A DNA stretch of 58,624 bases, from NCBI GenBank assembly GCA_015179025.1, contig WHUX01000284.1, positions 1 through 58,624 on the forward strand. The letters are read 5' to 3'. Below are positions 33,735 through 46,437 of the stretch, piece after piece. Under the pieces are notes generated by a model, which was not told the DNA's origin, did not search any database, and was given only the letters and a program-made list of their open reading frames with translations. This DNA comes from Terfezia claveryi. Its lineage: Eukaryota; Ascomycota; Pezizomycetes; Pezizales; Pezizaceae. The translations under genes were made by a program, and so were the position numbers. The stretch's first letter is position 1, and every line of letters starts with the position of its first letter.

Positions 33735-36700
33735 TTGTCATCTTTTTCTGTTCCTTTTATGTCTATTGACGAGTCTCACCTATTTGGTGAGCATTTTGTT
33801 ATACCTATTACGATATCCTTCAATAGTAAAACATTCGTCACATCAGCTCTTGTAGACTGTAGAGCCTTAGGAATTGCCTTCGTCGACCAGACCTTTGTCA
33901 GTAAGTATGCCATACTCACCTCTAAGCTTAAAACCCCCCGCCTCTTCAATGTCATTGATGGTCGACCTATCTCTTCTGGAGCTGTTACCGATATCGCATG
34001 TACTTCTACCCAGATTAGAAACCACTCCAAAAGCCTCCCTATGTTTATTACAAAGCTCAAGTACCCAATTGTACTCAGAATTCTATGGCTTAGAATACAT
34101 GATATATCAGTCAGTTTTGGCTCTTATACTCTACAGTTCAATAGCCCTTACTGCAAAAACTACTATGGAAATCCAAAAGCCACTACTACTAGATTATGTA
34201 CGTTACCACCTCCTATTATCCACCCATCCCAGGTGGTGAATTAGATGAAACACCTTGATGCCACTGTCCCCTCCATTCCCCCTGTTCCCTCTGTTCCCCC
34301 TATTCCCTCTGTTTCACCTGTTCCCCCTATTCCTCCTGTTTTGTCGCCCCTAAAAACTCTAAATATGAGCTTTATCAGAGCAGGGGCCTTTGCTTACCTC
34401 ACTAGAAGGCACAAGCTGAAGGCACATGCCCTGTCCATATATGAAGCGAACCTGGAGATCAATAAAACAAGGCCTAAGGAGGAGTAGAAGTCTATGGTTC
34501 CAGATGAATACTACGAATTCATCAACCTGTTCTCGGAGAAGGCCGTGGAGAAGGTTGTACCACATCGACCGTACGACCACACTATCTCACTGATAGAGGG
34601 TAAAACCCCCCTCTATAGACCCCTCTATAGAATATCTCGAGTGGAGCTAGAAGCCTTGAAGAAGTACTTGGAAGAAAACCTCAACAAGAGTTTCATTTGC
34701 TACAGCTTCTCACTAGCGGGTACTCCAGTGCTTTTAATGAAGAAATCAGATGGCTCTCTCTAGTTATATGTCAATCATCAGGGCCTAAACAAGATAACAG
34801 TCAAAATCAAGTACCCTCTACCTCTAATCCAGGAGACCTTAGCCAGGCTCTCCAAGGCCAAATGGTTCACCAAACTGGATTTGAGAGGGACTTACAACCT
34901 GGTACGGATCACTGAGGGGGAGGAGTGAAAAACTACCTTCTGAATACGATATGGCCATTTTGAGTATAATGTGATGCCTCTTGGCCTAACCAATGCCACT
35001 GCCTCCTTCTAGCAGTTTATCAATGACATCTTGCAGGACTTCCTTAATGTGTTCTAAACAGCTTACCTATACAATATCCTTATATACTCAGACTCTCTAG
35101 TGGAATACAAAGTCCATGTAAGGCAGGTGCTAGAGAAGCTGGAGAAGGTTGGATTATACCTGAAACTGGAGAAATGGGAGTTCTATATACAGGAGGTCAA
35201 GTATCTAGGATTAATCATTACTACAGAAGATATCAGGATAGACCCTACTAAGGTTACTGCTGTCTAGGAATAGTAAACCCAAGCAAATCTCAAGGATATC
35301 CAAGCCTTCCTAAGGTTTGCTAACTTTTACTAGTGGTTCATTCTAAGGTATTCGAAGATCGTAGTCCCCCTAACTGCCCTGACTAAAAAAGACCAGCATT
35401 TTAACTGGAATCCAGAAGCCCAGTCTGCCTTCTAAAACCTTAAGGAAGCCTTCTGCTCAGTACTGATCCTCACCTATTTCAACCCTGACTAGGAGTGTAT
35501 TGTCAAAACTGATGCTTCCCACTATGTTTCTGCGGGAATCCTGTCCCAGAATGACGATAACAGCATCCTCCACCCTATGGCCTACTTCTCGAAAAAACAC
35601 TCCCCGGCTGAGTGCAATTATGAGATTTATGATAAAGAACTGATGGCCATTGTACAAGCTTTGGAGGAATTGAGGCCACACCTAGACTTAGGAAAAGGGA
35701 TTATCAAGGTACTATCTGATCACAAGAACCTCGAGTATTTCACTACGACCAAACTGCTTAACTGATGGCAGGCCAGGTGGTTGAAGTTCTTATCTCGGTT
35801 CAGTTTCAAGATTAAATACTGGCTGGGAAAGGTTCGGGGGAAACTGGACGCCTTGACTAGGAGATCAAGAGATCTCCATAACGGGGGGAATAAAAGGCTA
35901 AAATACCAAAATCATATGGTATTGAAGCCCAAAAACCTCGATCTGGCAGCCAGTGTCCTTGCTGAAGCTGAGGTTAATGGGGAGGCTGAGGCGAGAGCTG
36001 ACCTCTAACAACTGGTGAGACAGGCATGTGAAGATGACCCCCTGGCCAAGGAAATTATCACTGCAGTGGATTCCAGCCAGCGCCGCTACCCTAAGATTTC
36101 CCTGGCTAAGTGTACTGTCTAGGAGGGCCTCTTATATTACCACGAACAGCTCTATATACCAGAAGGAGGAGGGTTAAGGCTAAGACTGATCGAGGAGCAC
36201 CACGACACCTTGGTGGCAGGTCACCCTAGAGTGTTTAAAACGCTAGAACTTCTATCTAGGGAGCATACCTAGATTGACTAGTAGAAGAACATAGAGTAGT
36301 ATATATGGAATTGCCATATATACTAATAGGCTAAGCCTGTCCGCCACGCCCCATATGGCACTCTGAAGCCTCTGGATATCCCTGATTGGCTGTGGCTGTA
36401 CTTGACCATAGATTTCATGACAGGATTGCCAGAAGACTCAGGATTTAATGCCATCTTAATGGTAGTGGACCAGTTGACAAAAATGAGGCATATCATACCT
36501 TGTTGGGATACTTGTTCTGCTCAGGAGCTGGCTAACCTCTACCTCAACAACGTGTTCCAGTATTACAGGCTCTCTGAATCTATCGTGTCCGACTGTGGCC
36601 CTCAGTTCACCTCGAACTTTTGGAGAGCCTTCTGCAAGCTTCTGGGGATTAAAGTATGTTTGTCCATAGCATATCACCCTCAGATGGACGGCCAATTAGA

Positions 36701-37460
36701 GAGGATAAATGCCATTATGGAGTAATATCTGCAGGCCTTTGTCAATTACTAGCAGGATAACTGGGTTTCGTTCCTGGCTACCTGCGAGTTTGCCACGAAC
36801 AACCAGTTCTCAGAATCCTTAAAAACCTCACCTTTCCTACTTAACTATGGTTGGTACCCCCGGTTTGTAGATGCCCTGGTGCCCTTGCAAAAAGCCCACC
36901 CCCCAGCTAAGAAGTTCGCAGTTAAGATCACTGAACTCCACCGTATCCTAAAAGGTGAACTGGGATATACACAAGCCAGGCAAGCTGAGTATGCCAATAG
37001 ATCATGGCTGCCAGCCTCCAGATACCAGCTAGAGGATAAGGTGTGGCTCTCCAGCTGGCACTTCTGGACAGAGCAGCCATCTCATAAACTCGACCACAAG
37101 CTTTTGGGTCCATTCGAGGTGTTAGCTACTGTAGGCACTTATACCTATCGACTGTTGTTCCTCAAAGACATCAAACGCCACCCGGTTGGCTATGTCTCTA
37201 AGATCGAGCCTGCCATGGAGGACCCTCTTCCAGGACAGAAAGACCACCTACCCCCTTCCGTACGTATTGAAGGTGAGGAAGAATAGGAGGTTGAGGAGGT
37301 ACTGGACTCCCGGAAGAGGTATGAGCATTTGCAGTATTAGGTCAAATGGTTGGGGGATGAGGAGACTACTTGGCAACTCGCAGAGGACTTGGAGAATACA
37401 TAGGATTTAGTAACTCTGTTCCACCAGCAATACCCCAGGAAGCCTCGCCTAGTCGACTGA
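33735..37460 (+). pseudogene. GypA-3 pol: protease, RT, RNase H, integrase, chromodomain
   Basis: A single frame of 1,242 codons with no indel but some twenty-five stops. The protease motif is SALVDCRALGIAF, with Arg in place of the active-site Gly. In the RT, the family YLDDILIYS is YLYNILIYS (about 35,070-35,096), so both catalytic Asp are gone. RNase [21 protein letters not shown]. Integrase: FMTGLPEDSGFNAILMVVDQ, SIVSDCGPQFTSNFW. The chromodomain at about 37,330-37,410 is VKWLGDEETTWQLAEDLEN, and the frame ends at TGA 37,458-37,460. Confidence 0.9.
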
Positions 37461-37616
37461 GGTTATGACTTTGCATTCTTGTTGTTGTTTATATTCTTGT
37501 TATTATTTGGAGTTGGGGTTGGGGTCCTTGTTATTGCACTTATTATTTTCTGTATTATTTACTGGTTGTTGTACTCAGGCCCCCCTCACTAGAGCTCCAG
37601 CCTAAAGAAGAGATAG

Positions 37617-38095
37617 TGTTACAACTGTGTTCTTAGTCTCCATTTGATACTCGAACAAGCTTGTTCGGGTGTCGTGCTGTTTTGACACTCCAATAGACTT
37701 GTTTGGGTATTATCGATAGGTAATTGTTATCTTAGCTTCCAAGATAAGAATCTCAGAAACCTTATTCCTTCTATGGCCTTGGCCTAGAATCATGTATATA
37801 TATCTTCATTTCTCTACCCTCTCGTTGGATCCCTATCTAACATCTTATATATCCAATACAGGGCCTTGCTTTTCTCCACGTTGGTGTATCTCAGTTTTAT
37901 ACCTCCTTGTCTCGCCTTGTCTCTGTAGCCCTGCTGCCTCCTAATACTCCTGTGTGCCTCTCTTGCCCTCACCCTTGTCTCCATGCTAGCCTTTCCCCTA
38001 GTCACACACATAGCATTCCTACATGTATATTACCCTAGCCTTACCTTTGCTCTAGCATACCCCTTGGTCGCCTTGTCCCTAAAGTCATCATTATA
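37617..38095 (+). repeat. GypA-3 3' LTR (479 bases)
   Basis: Starts TGTTACAACTGTG and ends GTCATCATTATA, directly followed by the target copy AGAAG. Positions 37,648-37,675 form a palindrome, GATACTCGAACAAG with CTTGTTCGGGTGTC, the same motif as in the GypC LTRs. Confidence 0.92.
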
Positions 38096-39330
38096 AGAAG
38101 GACCAGATCACTGATATCCAAATCTTCAACTCTTTGTTGCCTTCTTTGATCAAAGAATTATTTATTTAGCAAACAATTTTCGGCCAATCTCTTAGCAGCA
38201 GCTCTCAAGTTTTCTTCTTTTCTTTCCAGTTGCTTTATTCTAGTTGCTAATAACTGTTCTCTTATATGTACCCGAATTCAGTTTACCATTGCCCATGAAA
38301 TCACAGTTAACTCAATGGGTAAAACACAGTCTTGTCTTCATACTAGCGTAAATGGTAGAAACCCAGTTAATGCTCGAGTAGTGATATGATCGGCCCAAAG
38401 AACAAATAATAAGTTCTTTGTCCAATTTTTGCTCAATTTAGCTAGTGTATTAATAATCTGTTGATATTCCCATTCCACCAACATATTAGACTGAGGATGG
38501 TATACAGCAATTGCTATATTCATAATATTGTACTGTTTCAAAAGCTCCTGCACTTCTCCTTTATTTTCTGAATAGTTATCATATACTATCTGTGCTGGTT
38601 CTCCAAATTTAGCTATCCACTATAAAACGAAGGCTGCTACTGTCTTTGTGTTTGTCTTTCTGATTCCTTTCACTTCAATCCATCTGGTAAGGTCATTCCT
38701 CATCGCAACAATGTACTCACACCCTACATCTCTTGGTATGTGGATTATGTCGAGTTCAATTTTTCTCTATATTACACTGTATATTGTCAGGTGAAGTTCT
38801 TTATTATATTGGTTAGGTTTCCTTTATTGACACTCATTACATGTTCGAATATAGTCTTTTATATCAGTATAGAGGCTCCTCTACCAATATCTAAGCTTCA
38901 CTTTCTGGTATATTCCATTCTGCCCTCTATGTCCACTTTCATCATACAATTCTCATAGGATGCGCTGTCATTCCTCTACTTCCCAGATGACTTGTGCTGG
39001 TGGAAGATTCCGCTTCATGCGATGATAAAGATGGTTATCCCTTATTGGGAACTTCGTCGCTCTGTGTCTTAATTTCTGATACTCCTTATTCAATATTCCT
39101 TATAGTCTTTGCATAGTAGTAAGGAATCCTACGATCTCTTTATACTACTCCATATTCGCAACTATTGCTTGTGCCAGTATTCTACATCTCAGAGGTGTTC
39201 CATTAATAGTATACAAGTCAGTATCAAGAGTATAGTCGAATTCATTAGGAGCTATTTTCTCATGTAAATCTTTTCCTCTTTCCCTCCTAGACAATCCATC
39301 TGGTCCTCCATGCCTTTTTACAGACATAGG
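38096..39330 (-). pseudogene. GypC integrase (main part)
   Basis: Minus strand: MSVKRHGGPDGLSRRERGKD (39,327) is the end of RNase H and the link to integrase. MQELLKQYNIMNIAIAVYHP and QSNMLVEWEYQQIINTLAKL (38,420-38,553) cover the catalytic Glu region, with Glu in MLVEW. ENLRAAAKRLAENCL leads to the insertion point at 38,096. Several stops. Confidence 0.75.
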
Positions 39331-41040
39331 CTTTACTTTAAAATCTAATAATTGTATCCATGCAAGCTATCTATTAACTACTGATCTAGGTAAGTTTGAT
39401 GCTAGTTGATTTAATTGATACACTAGTGTATTTGCATTAATCTCAACTAGAAATCGTACTCTATATAGGAAATTTCGTGTTTTTTTCAGTACCTTTAGCA
39501 GACCTCGGCACTTCAGTTTCCCTAAATCATAGCCTTTTTCTATACCTTTTCAGACCCCATTCTCATATCTGGCTGGATGTCTTCTTTTTTCATTGTCTGG
39601 CTCAGTCTATTACAGTATCGCTTCCCATTCTAGTAATGATAATTCAAGTGATAGGATAATTCTGTCCTAATTGGGCTCGTAATCTATTGGTCGTAATGCA
39701 GGTGGACTAGTCAATCTTAATTTGAGCTCTGCCATTGCTTCTTCTTGCTCTTCCCCTCAGCTGAATACTTCCTTACTTCTTTTGAGCTTATACAAAGGTT
39801 CCACTATCTATGTGAATTTTTCTATTCAAATCCGGTAATAAACACAAGTTCCCAGAAAAGTCTTGATCTCTGTTATATTCCGACATGGGGGCCAATCCAC
39901 TATCTTTCTGATCTTCTCTTCTACTAGAGTCCTTCCTTCGGATGCACATATGAAGAAGACAATTTTTAGTCCATCCTTCAAAAATTCACTCTTCTCTCTA
40001 GCGATGGTTGCCCTTACTCTTTCAAAATCTACTAAAGTCTGGTTAATAGAATAAATAGCCACTAAAACAAATCACCTAATGCTAGGGAAAAACTCTGCAA
40101 AAGTCCCATCCTCTAACTTATACCAGCTTCTTGAACTAGTTTTAGACACAACATCATCTATAAACGGAGTAGCTAGTCTCTTCCTAATTTGCACCATAAT
40201 GGCCTTCCGAATAACTGGATCAAAAACTTAGACTCTATTCGTATATCCTTATAGTAAGGTCATCCTATGTAATAACTCAAAAGGAGTGACAAAGGTAGTT
40301 AAATCCCTAGACTCTAGTGCCAAAACATATTAATTGTATTCAGAAAACAAATCCATCAAGGAAACTAGAGGATATCCAGAAAAGTCTTCACTAAACTCAT
40401 CAACTGCTGGTGGAAGTGAAGCATCTTTGAGCGTTACTGCTTTTAAGTGAGTTGCTGCATTGATTAGCTAGTATTTTCCATTTGTCTTCTTTACAAGAAA
40501 CCATAGATTTCTGTAAGGCCCAAAACTGTATTCCAGTGCTTCACATTGAATTCTGTTCTCATAAATTTTCATAATCACCGGAATCAATACTTTAGGTATA
40601 CGAAAACTTGGTACTTACCATGGTTCATATGGAATGGTTAGAATTCAGTGCGGAGGCTCGACTTCCTCTCTGAAGACTCCTTTCTGTGTGAAATCAAATA
40701 CTATTGCTGCTTCTCAATTAAACAAAACCTCTAATAAAATTTCCTTTTCCTGCATAGTGATGCCTTCTCGGATTTTCAAATCCTTGATATGTTCTGAAGT
40801 CAATCTCGAACCCTTCGAAATCTTTGAGAATTTGGGTATAATCCATCCTTTTTCTTAGAGGGATAAATTAATATTTGATTCAATAGCTTCGCCAGATTTG
40901 GCATGGCTCTTAAATAGTGATTGTTTCCATTCGATGTATTTGTTTCGCCAATTTTTATCTCTGGCAGGTTTTGCACCATTTTTATAAGGCTTATTCATGG
41001 GTCTTATCTTATTAGCTTTCTTCTTGTATAACGTCAAAAT
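39331..41040 (-). pseudogene. GypC RT and RNase H
   Basis: From about 40,855: EKGWIIPKFSKISKGSRLTS, GPYRNLWFLVKKTNGKY, INAATHLKAVTLKDASLPPA, PLVSLMDLFSEYN, and the active box TPFIDDVVSKTSS near 40,145-40,185 (FIDD). Then LGTCVYYRI and ERVRATIAREKSEFLKDGLK (39,826-40,062). The style is the Pezizomycotina gypsy lineage with FIDDV in place of YVDD. Stops often replace Trp or Gln. Confidence 0.75.
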
Positions 41041-41282
41041 CTATGATATCCTTCTTGCTTTTTCTTCAACCATTTCGCTCATAATGCCAGGGACTGATCC
41101 TTTCTAATAACTTTTACATACTGCTTTTCTACTCAAAACAAACTTCTCCTTAACACCTAAGGTATTGTAATCAAAATCATGCACAACATTTCTAACAATA
41201 TTTTCCGGAATGCCAAAAACAAATTCCATTTTCTTCTCCTCTTTTCCAGGCCTTATCATAAGGTCAATGATTCCTAGGTTAC

Positions 41283-41780
41283 TCATTGACTTTCTTTGTT
41301 TTCCTCTAGAGTTATAAACCTTGCCTTTTCTCTATTCCTCGCACAATTAGCTGGTACCATGCAGAATATAACCTCGTTTCTATTGATGCCCATAACCATA
41401 ATGTAGCAATTTCCATTATCACAATTATCTTCCTTTATCTTGATAGACCTCACCCAAGGTCTGCCAAGTATAATTTCACTAGTTAGGTTTGCCATTATGA
41501 AGAAATGACCACTGGTTACCACTCCTCCTATCATAATTGTAACTTTGTAGCAGACTCCCACCACCCATGTACTATGTCCTATAGCCCCCCCTACAGACAA
41601 GTTCACTTTAACATCAATTGGTATATTGTATTCCTTGACAATATCCTCCCTCACTAAGTTCAACTCAGATTCTCTATCAATTAGCATTTCCAATATATCT
41701 TCTGTATTATCATTTAAAGCTGTAACGCACACTGGGCATGCCACTGTGTAAAGCTCTCTATCTGACTCATTTCTATACAC
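41283..41780 (-). pseudogene. GypC aspartic protease region
   Basis: A 165-codon open frame. ILEMLIDRESELNLVREDIV matches the place of LIDTGSELNL in retroviral-type proteases, but Thr-Gly is replaced by Arg-Glu, which would kill catalysis. FIMANLTSEIILGRPWVRSI is the conserved second strand pair. It feeds into the 41,104-41,286 frame. Confidence 0.7.
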
Positions 41781-41975
41781 CTGTGATATTACTACATCTA
41801 TCTTTTTCTCTACATAATACTGCGTTTCTATAATTCGTGAAACTCTTCTAATTCCTATACACTATTGTACTAACTCTGGCCCCACTGTTGCTAGAATCTC
41901 TTCTAGATTAAGTCCTCCACTGCTCATTAACTTATGAGCAATTTTATTAAGGTCTAAGTTTTCCCTCATCCATAT

Positions 41976-43868
41976 CTAAATAGGAACATTCTTAACTTCT
42001 TCTATTTCTTCGATATTCTTTTCTTCTGGCTTCTCCTTTATCTTTTTCTTCTTAGGTTCAAGCTCCTTCAATTCCTCTATATCCTTCATTATCTCATCTT
42101 CCATCATTGGCTCCTGCACCTTCTGTTCTTTTTGCAGCTTCCTTTGATTTGATGGTGGTTTCGAATTCCTAGGTGGCCAGAATTTCATTCCTTCACAAGA
42201 TTCTATAGGAATAATTCCTTTCTTTATATTCCTAGATTTGCCTTGTGTTTGAACTGGCTTATAGATCATTGGCTGCCCATTCATCTTCCCACATTCGTAT
42301 TCTTCTCCTTCATGGGTCACAGTTTTCATACTAGGCCTTTATTCTTATAGTGTTATTATGCTGGAAATAGACTTAATCGAATCAATTTTTGATTCCTTAG
42401 TCTTTAACGCTTTCTCTACCTATTCCTTCTGCCATTCAGTTACCTGTTCATCCTCAGCTACTATTGGATAAAGCACCCTAATTGTCCCTTCCGTTCTTTC
42501 TTGTCCTAAGAATAGAGAACCTCCATGGAAATGTACGTCTCCTCTTTCGATTGCCTTCTAGAAGTCCTTATATTTATCTCTTCTATGCATTCCACTATCC
42601 CAAAAATATCCTTGAAACCTTTGTCCCCCACCTTAATTTCCTGTATTGGATTAATAATCTCTTCATCTATACTGATTGGAATTGTATAGTTGTTGTGGTT
42701 GTTGCAACTTAGGAGTCATTGTGGCTATTTTCTTGAGCTCTACTAACTCAAGATCTTGCTTAATTGCTTTCTCTTTAGTACTTTGCTGAGCTTCTAAGTG
42801 CAGTAGCTTTAAATTTCTCAGTTGGTTAACAATCTCATCCATAGGGTCCGCCTTTTCCTGCTTCTTCGAGGTTTCCTTCTTCGTCTCTTTATACTTACTA
42901 TTGTTCTCAAGTATCTTGACTTGAGGTACTGTTTCTTCATATTTCATCTTATCTTCTTCTTTCCTAAAGAACCTTGTCATGTGCAATTCTTCATTTTCTG
43001 ACTATTCTAATACGGTCTACTTGATATCTTCCCACTTGTCTATAAGTGTATTGGAATTCTCTAGATCGATCTCACACTTTTTGCAAATCTTATCTCCTAT
43101 ACGAATTTTGAAGGCTTGCAAGAATAATATAATCCTAATCTGCTCATCCGACCTTCTTTTCTCCAATTATATTTCTGATCGTTCACTGTATTCGATGATG
43201 AATGAATGGTAGTTGTCAGAACTTGAATTTTCCTTCTTTCTTATTTCTGATACTATCCTTCCTAAGTCCTTTACTGTGATCCTTTTCAACTCTGAGTCAC
43301 TGGCCCTGAAATCCTTCAACAGTTGCTTCTTGAATTCATCCTAATCATTCTCCTTGTATGACCCAATTGTCTTGAGATATTTTCTAATTGATTTCTTACA
43401 GTATTGGACAATTCTCTTTATCTTCTGCTCTTCTGTCCACTCAACTGTTAGATTATTCAATTTGGCAAGGAAATCAAAGACATCTATTGCATCGAAATAA
43501 GGTGCCCCCTGCTGACCAGATAAAGGATAAAAGGCTACTGGGCCTAAGGTTTTAATTTGAACTTCATGAGGAACCACAGGACTATTTCTCCCTTCTCTCA
43601 CCTTTCGCTTCCCTGCCGCTTTTAAGCTTTCTCCAGGCTCTTGATGATAGGCTCCCTCTTCTGCAGGAGACATTTTCTCCAGGAATGAGTCAATTTTAGT
43701 TAAAACCTTTTCTAGCTTTTCGCTGCAAGAATAGGTTATGAACTGAGAACTATACACTTCTATAGGAATTCTCCTTGTCAGTTGTTCTGCTCTTCTTCTC
43801 TTTGTTACTTGCCTCTTAAGCTTAGATACTATGTCGTTCAATTCTGAAAATTCGCTTCTTTCTATCAT
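41976..43868 (-). pseudogene. GypC gag
   Basis: Starts MIERSEFSELNDIVSKLKRQ (43,868), with AFYPLSGQQGAPYFDAIDVF and TVEWTEEQKIKRIVQYCKKS as the capsid part. A stop follows at 43,341, but the frame continues (DEFKKQLLKDF). There are Lys/Glu-rich stretches at 42,663-42,986 (KYKETKKETSKKQEKADPMD) and 41,976-42,329. No CCHC knuckle is visible. ATG choice follows the first in-frame Met after the 5' leader. Confidence 0.65.
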
Positions 43869-44150
43869 CTTCGAGAATCACTTTGATCCTTTTTCTTATT
43901 CTTTATTCTTCTTTTTTGATTTTTCTCTTTTCTTCAAGTTTCAGATCCTCTTTAGGTCTTTATACATTTATATTAGCATCCATACTATCATTATCCACAC
44001 CCATTTTTCCCCTGACATTTTGATTAGCTTCCCACTAACTATTCCTATGACCTTATATATTTCTGCTTCATTTTTGGGGCTTCCCATCTTGTTTTTTCTT
44101 CCTTTTGGTGATAATAATTTAGTGATAAACTCTCCGGTTGAAGGGACCAA

Positions 44151-44980
44151 TATGAAGGCACTTCGTTCCTAATGGAAGAATATGCACTGAAGGACCGGTT
44201 AAGAGCTTCAATAGTATTGCTAACTTAGAAAAGAAGAAAAGATAGAGAGATCACAAAAGTTGAATCATATATCACAAAATCACTGTTTTTTTTACCTCCT
44301 TCGAGTTTTTCCATAAAGATACCATAACGACCGTATCCTTCTGCTTTCCTTACAATAACATCATTATTAACCAACAAGGCTAACTTTTATGTAATTCTAC
44401 ATCGAACTAACTATCATACCGACACCTATCTCTCTTGACATCCAAACAAGCTTGTTTAACTGTTATTACTTCACCTTCCCCTTATTCTGATACCTGAACA
44501 AGCCTGTTCGACTGTCAATTTTCTTGCTTATTTGACACCCGAACAACTCTATTTGACTATCAAATCTTCACTTTATTTGACACCCAAACAACTCTGTTCG
44601 ACTGTCAAATCTCTTTCTTTATTTGACACCTGAACAACTCTGTTAGACTGTCAAATCTCTTGCTTTATTTGACACCTGAACAACTCTGTTCAACTGTCAA
44701 ATCTCTTGCTTTATTTGACACCCGAACAACTCTGTTCGACTGTCAATTTTCTTGCTTTATCTAGCATATCAGCCTCTATAATTTGATACTTGAACAATCC
44801 TGTTTAGGTATTAGCATTAACAAATAAATTACCAAAAAACAATGCCATTTATTTTAAATAACTAAATCACTTGACAAATGAAAACCCAAAAAATAAATAA
44901 TAAAAATAAAATGAAGAAAAAACTAAAAGAAAAACTTAAAAAATCAAACTTTTTCCTACTCTTTCTTATTCTATACTACA
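44151..44980 (-). repeat. GypC 5' LTR (830 bases)
   Basis: On the minus strand it runs from TGTAGTATAG (44,980) to CTTCATA (44,151), followed by TTGGTCCCTTCAACC, a likely primer-binding site. About eight palindromic units lie at 44,437-44,810, one more than in the 3' LTR. Confidence 0.85.
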
Positions 44981-44984
44981 GTGG

Positions 44985-45240
44985 AGGGTCTTAAGTTTGG
45001 CTGTTGGTATTGAATTTTTACTGACAAAGGTCAAATCAATGAAGCCTATTCCCGAAGTACCATAATCTATAAGAGCTGATGTTACTACTGTTTTACCATT
45101 GAATTTAATAGTTATTAGTACTACAAAATACTCGCCAAATAAGCGAGATTTGTTAACAGACATAGATGTAGAAACAAAGAAAGACGACAAAGACAAATGA
45201 CCTAATGCAGGTCCCTTGCTAGTGTTAGTGACTAGGTAAG
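44985..45240 (-). pseudogene. GypA-2 protease, part proximal to the GypC insertion
   Basis: Continues GypA-2 beyond GypC: GEYFVVLITIKFNGKTVVTS and SALIDYGTSGIGFIDLTFVS (44,966-45,196), with Tyr for Cys in the IDCG motif. It joins the piece ending at 28,961. Confidence 0.8.
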
Positions 45241-46420
45241 GGACAGGGCTTTTTCTGACTCATCCACTTCTTGTATCCTATATTCAGAGATAGCATGCGC
45301 GGCCATCGAGCAGTTTTTTCAGAGAAAACATGCTGTGATGAAATGGTCTCCTTTTCTACATGCAATGCATAGTCCATTGGTGCAGCAGTGGTCCCTTTCC
45401 TCCTAGGTTAGCCGAGGTTTTTCCGAGGACAGGTCCATAGGGGTGGGTCCTCCTGCCACTAATGACAGATATGCTGGGTTGGCAATGGGTGCTAGTGTTG
45501 AGGCAGGCTTGGATTGTTGCTGAGGTTGTTAGGGTGTACGAGTAGCTAGGTAGAAGGTGGGGTGGTGTCACAACCTAGCCATCCATTGTTCCACTCGAGA
45601 TACCTAGTCGATTAATTTGTCGAGACTCTTTGTCTCTGGGAGAGTAACCATAACTTGTTGAAGCTAATCATTCTGTCCCTCCTGAAACTACTCGAGCTTT
45701 GACTGGTTGTTCTATAATACTTCTGCTGCCAGCCTGTAGAACTCTGCTACATATATGGACAGATCTAAATTATATTGTTTCAGGGCTCGGAGGGCTCGGC
45801 TAGCTATGCCCATGGCATCGGAGTCCCCAAAAGCCCTGTCCAGAATAGCGAAGAGTACCGAGATGCCATTCAGCTTAATCCCAGTCTCAAGGACATATAG
45901 CTGGATTTGATCTACTGCCTTGCCCTCCAGCAAGGTAAAGACATAAGCCAATCAGTATTGCTTAGATGGGAATCTGGCTTAGTCCCTATTGAGTTTGAGG
46001 TTTACTAAGTTCTTCCAGGATTGGAGGCGAGCCCTATCCCCATTGAATTTGGGGGGGGTTGGAATACTTTCAGTTTTGGCAGTTGGTACAGAGGGTGGGG
46101 TTGCTGACATAGTGGCCATAGTACGGTTGAGGGTCTTGATCGTGGTTTGCTCGTTAGCCAGAGTGATGGTAGTATTATCGAGGTTGTATTGTAGTACTGT
46201 GATTTCTTCATCGGCGGATATCAGTTTTTGTTCAGCCACGGCCAAGCTATTGCCAAGTTTGGCCCTGATAGTATCCATGGCCTCAAAGATGTCGATGACC
46301 TCTCGATGATAGGTATTCAATTTGTTCGGGCTTGAGAGTATAAGGGAGCTTCTCCAGGTTGGGAACCTGATGATGGGTGGTGGGGGAGCTGCTCCTGACA
46401 TAACTGTATACCAGTTGGTT
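45241..46420 (-). pseudogene. GypA-2 gag
   Basis: ATG at about 46,401 (MSGAAPPPPIIRFPTWRSSL), then a coiled N-terminal region (AKLGNSLAVAEQKLISADEE), PPKFNGDRARLQSWKN, LETGIKLNGISVLFAILDRA and SRALRALKQYNLDLSIYVAE, down to a degraded knuckle near 45,345-45,385. It gives the N terminus missing from GypA-1. Confidence 0.8.
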
Positions 46421-46437
46421 CAAAGGATCCAATGTAG
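46418..46437 (-). other. Primer-binding site of GypA-2
   Basis: On the minus strand CTACATTGGATCCTTTGAAC directly follows the LTR end TTGTTACA. The same sequence, more or less mutated, follows the LTRs at 32,487 and 22,973. The priming tRNA is not identified. Confidence 0.65.

Larger units (their letters stand above)
31908..38095 (+). mobile_element. GypA-3: complete but dead chromovirus, innermost of the nest
   Basis: Plus-strand element with both LTRs and a perfect 5-base target duplication AGAAG at 31,903-31,907 and 38,096-38,100. Gag and pol each keep one frame end to end; damage is by stops and missense only. LTRs are about 85% identical by eye apart from a 99-base insert in the 5' LTR. 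Confidence 0.95.
28962..44980 (-). mobile_element. GypC: long-LTR Ty3/gypsy, middle of the nest
   Basis: Minus-strand element with LTRs at 28,962-29,738 (3') and 44,151-44,980 (5'). It is inserted in the GypA-2 protease and interrupted at 31,907/38,096 by GypA-3. The target site reads GCGG on the left and GTGG on the right; removing the element and one copy restores a sequence of the same length as GypA-1. Gene order: gag, protease, RT, RNase H, integrase, then a third ORF. Confidence 0.85.

Noticed and set aside
37648..37675. Resemblance of CGAACA...TGTTCG to a bacterial LexA/DinR box
   Set aside because: Fungal retrotransposon context; the likeness is a coincidence of a short palindrome.
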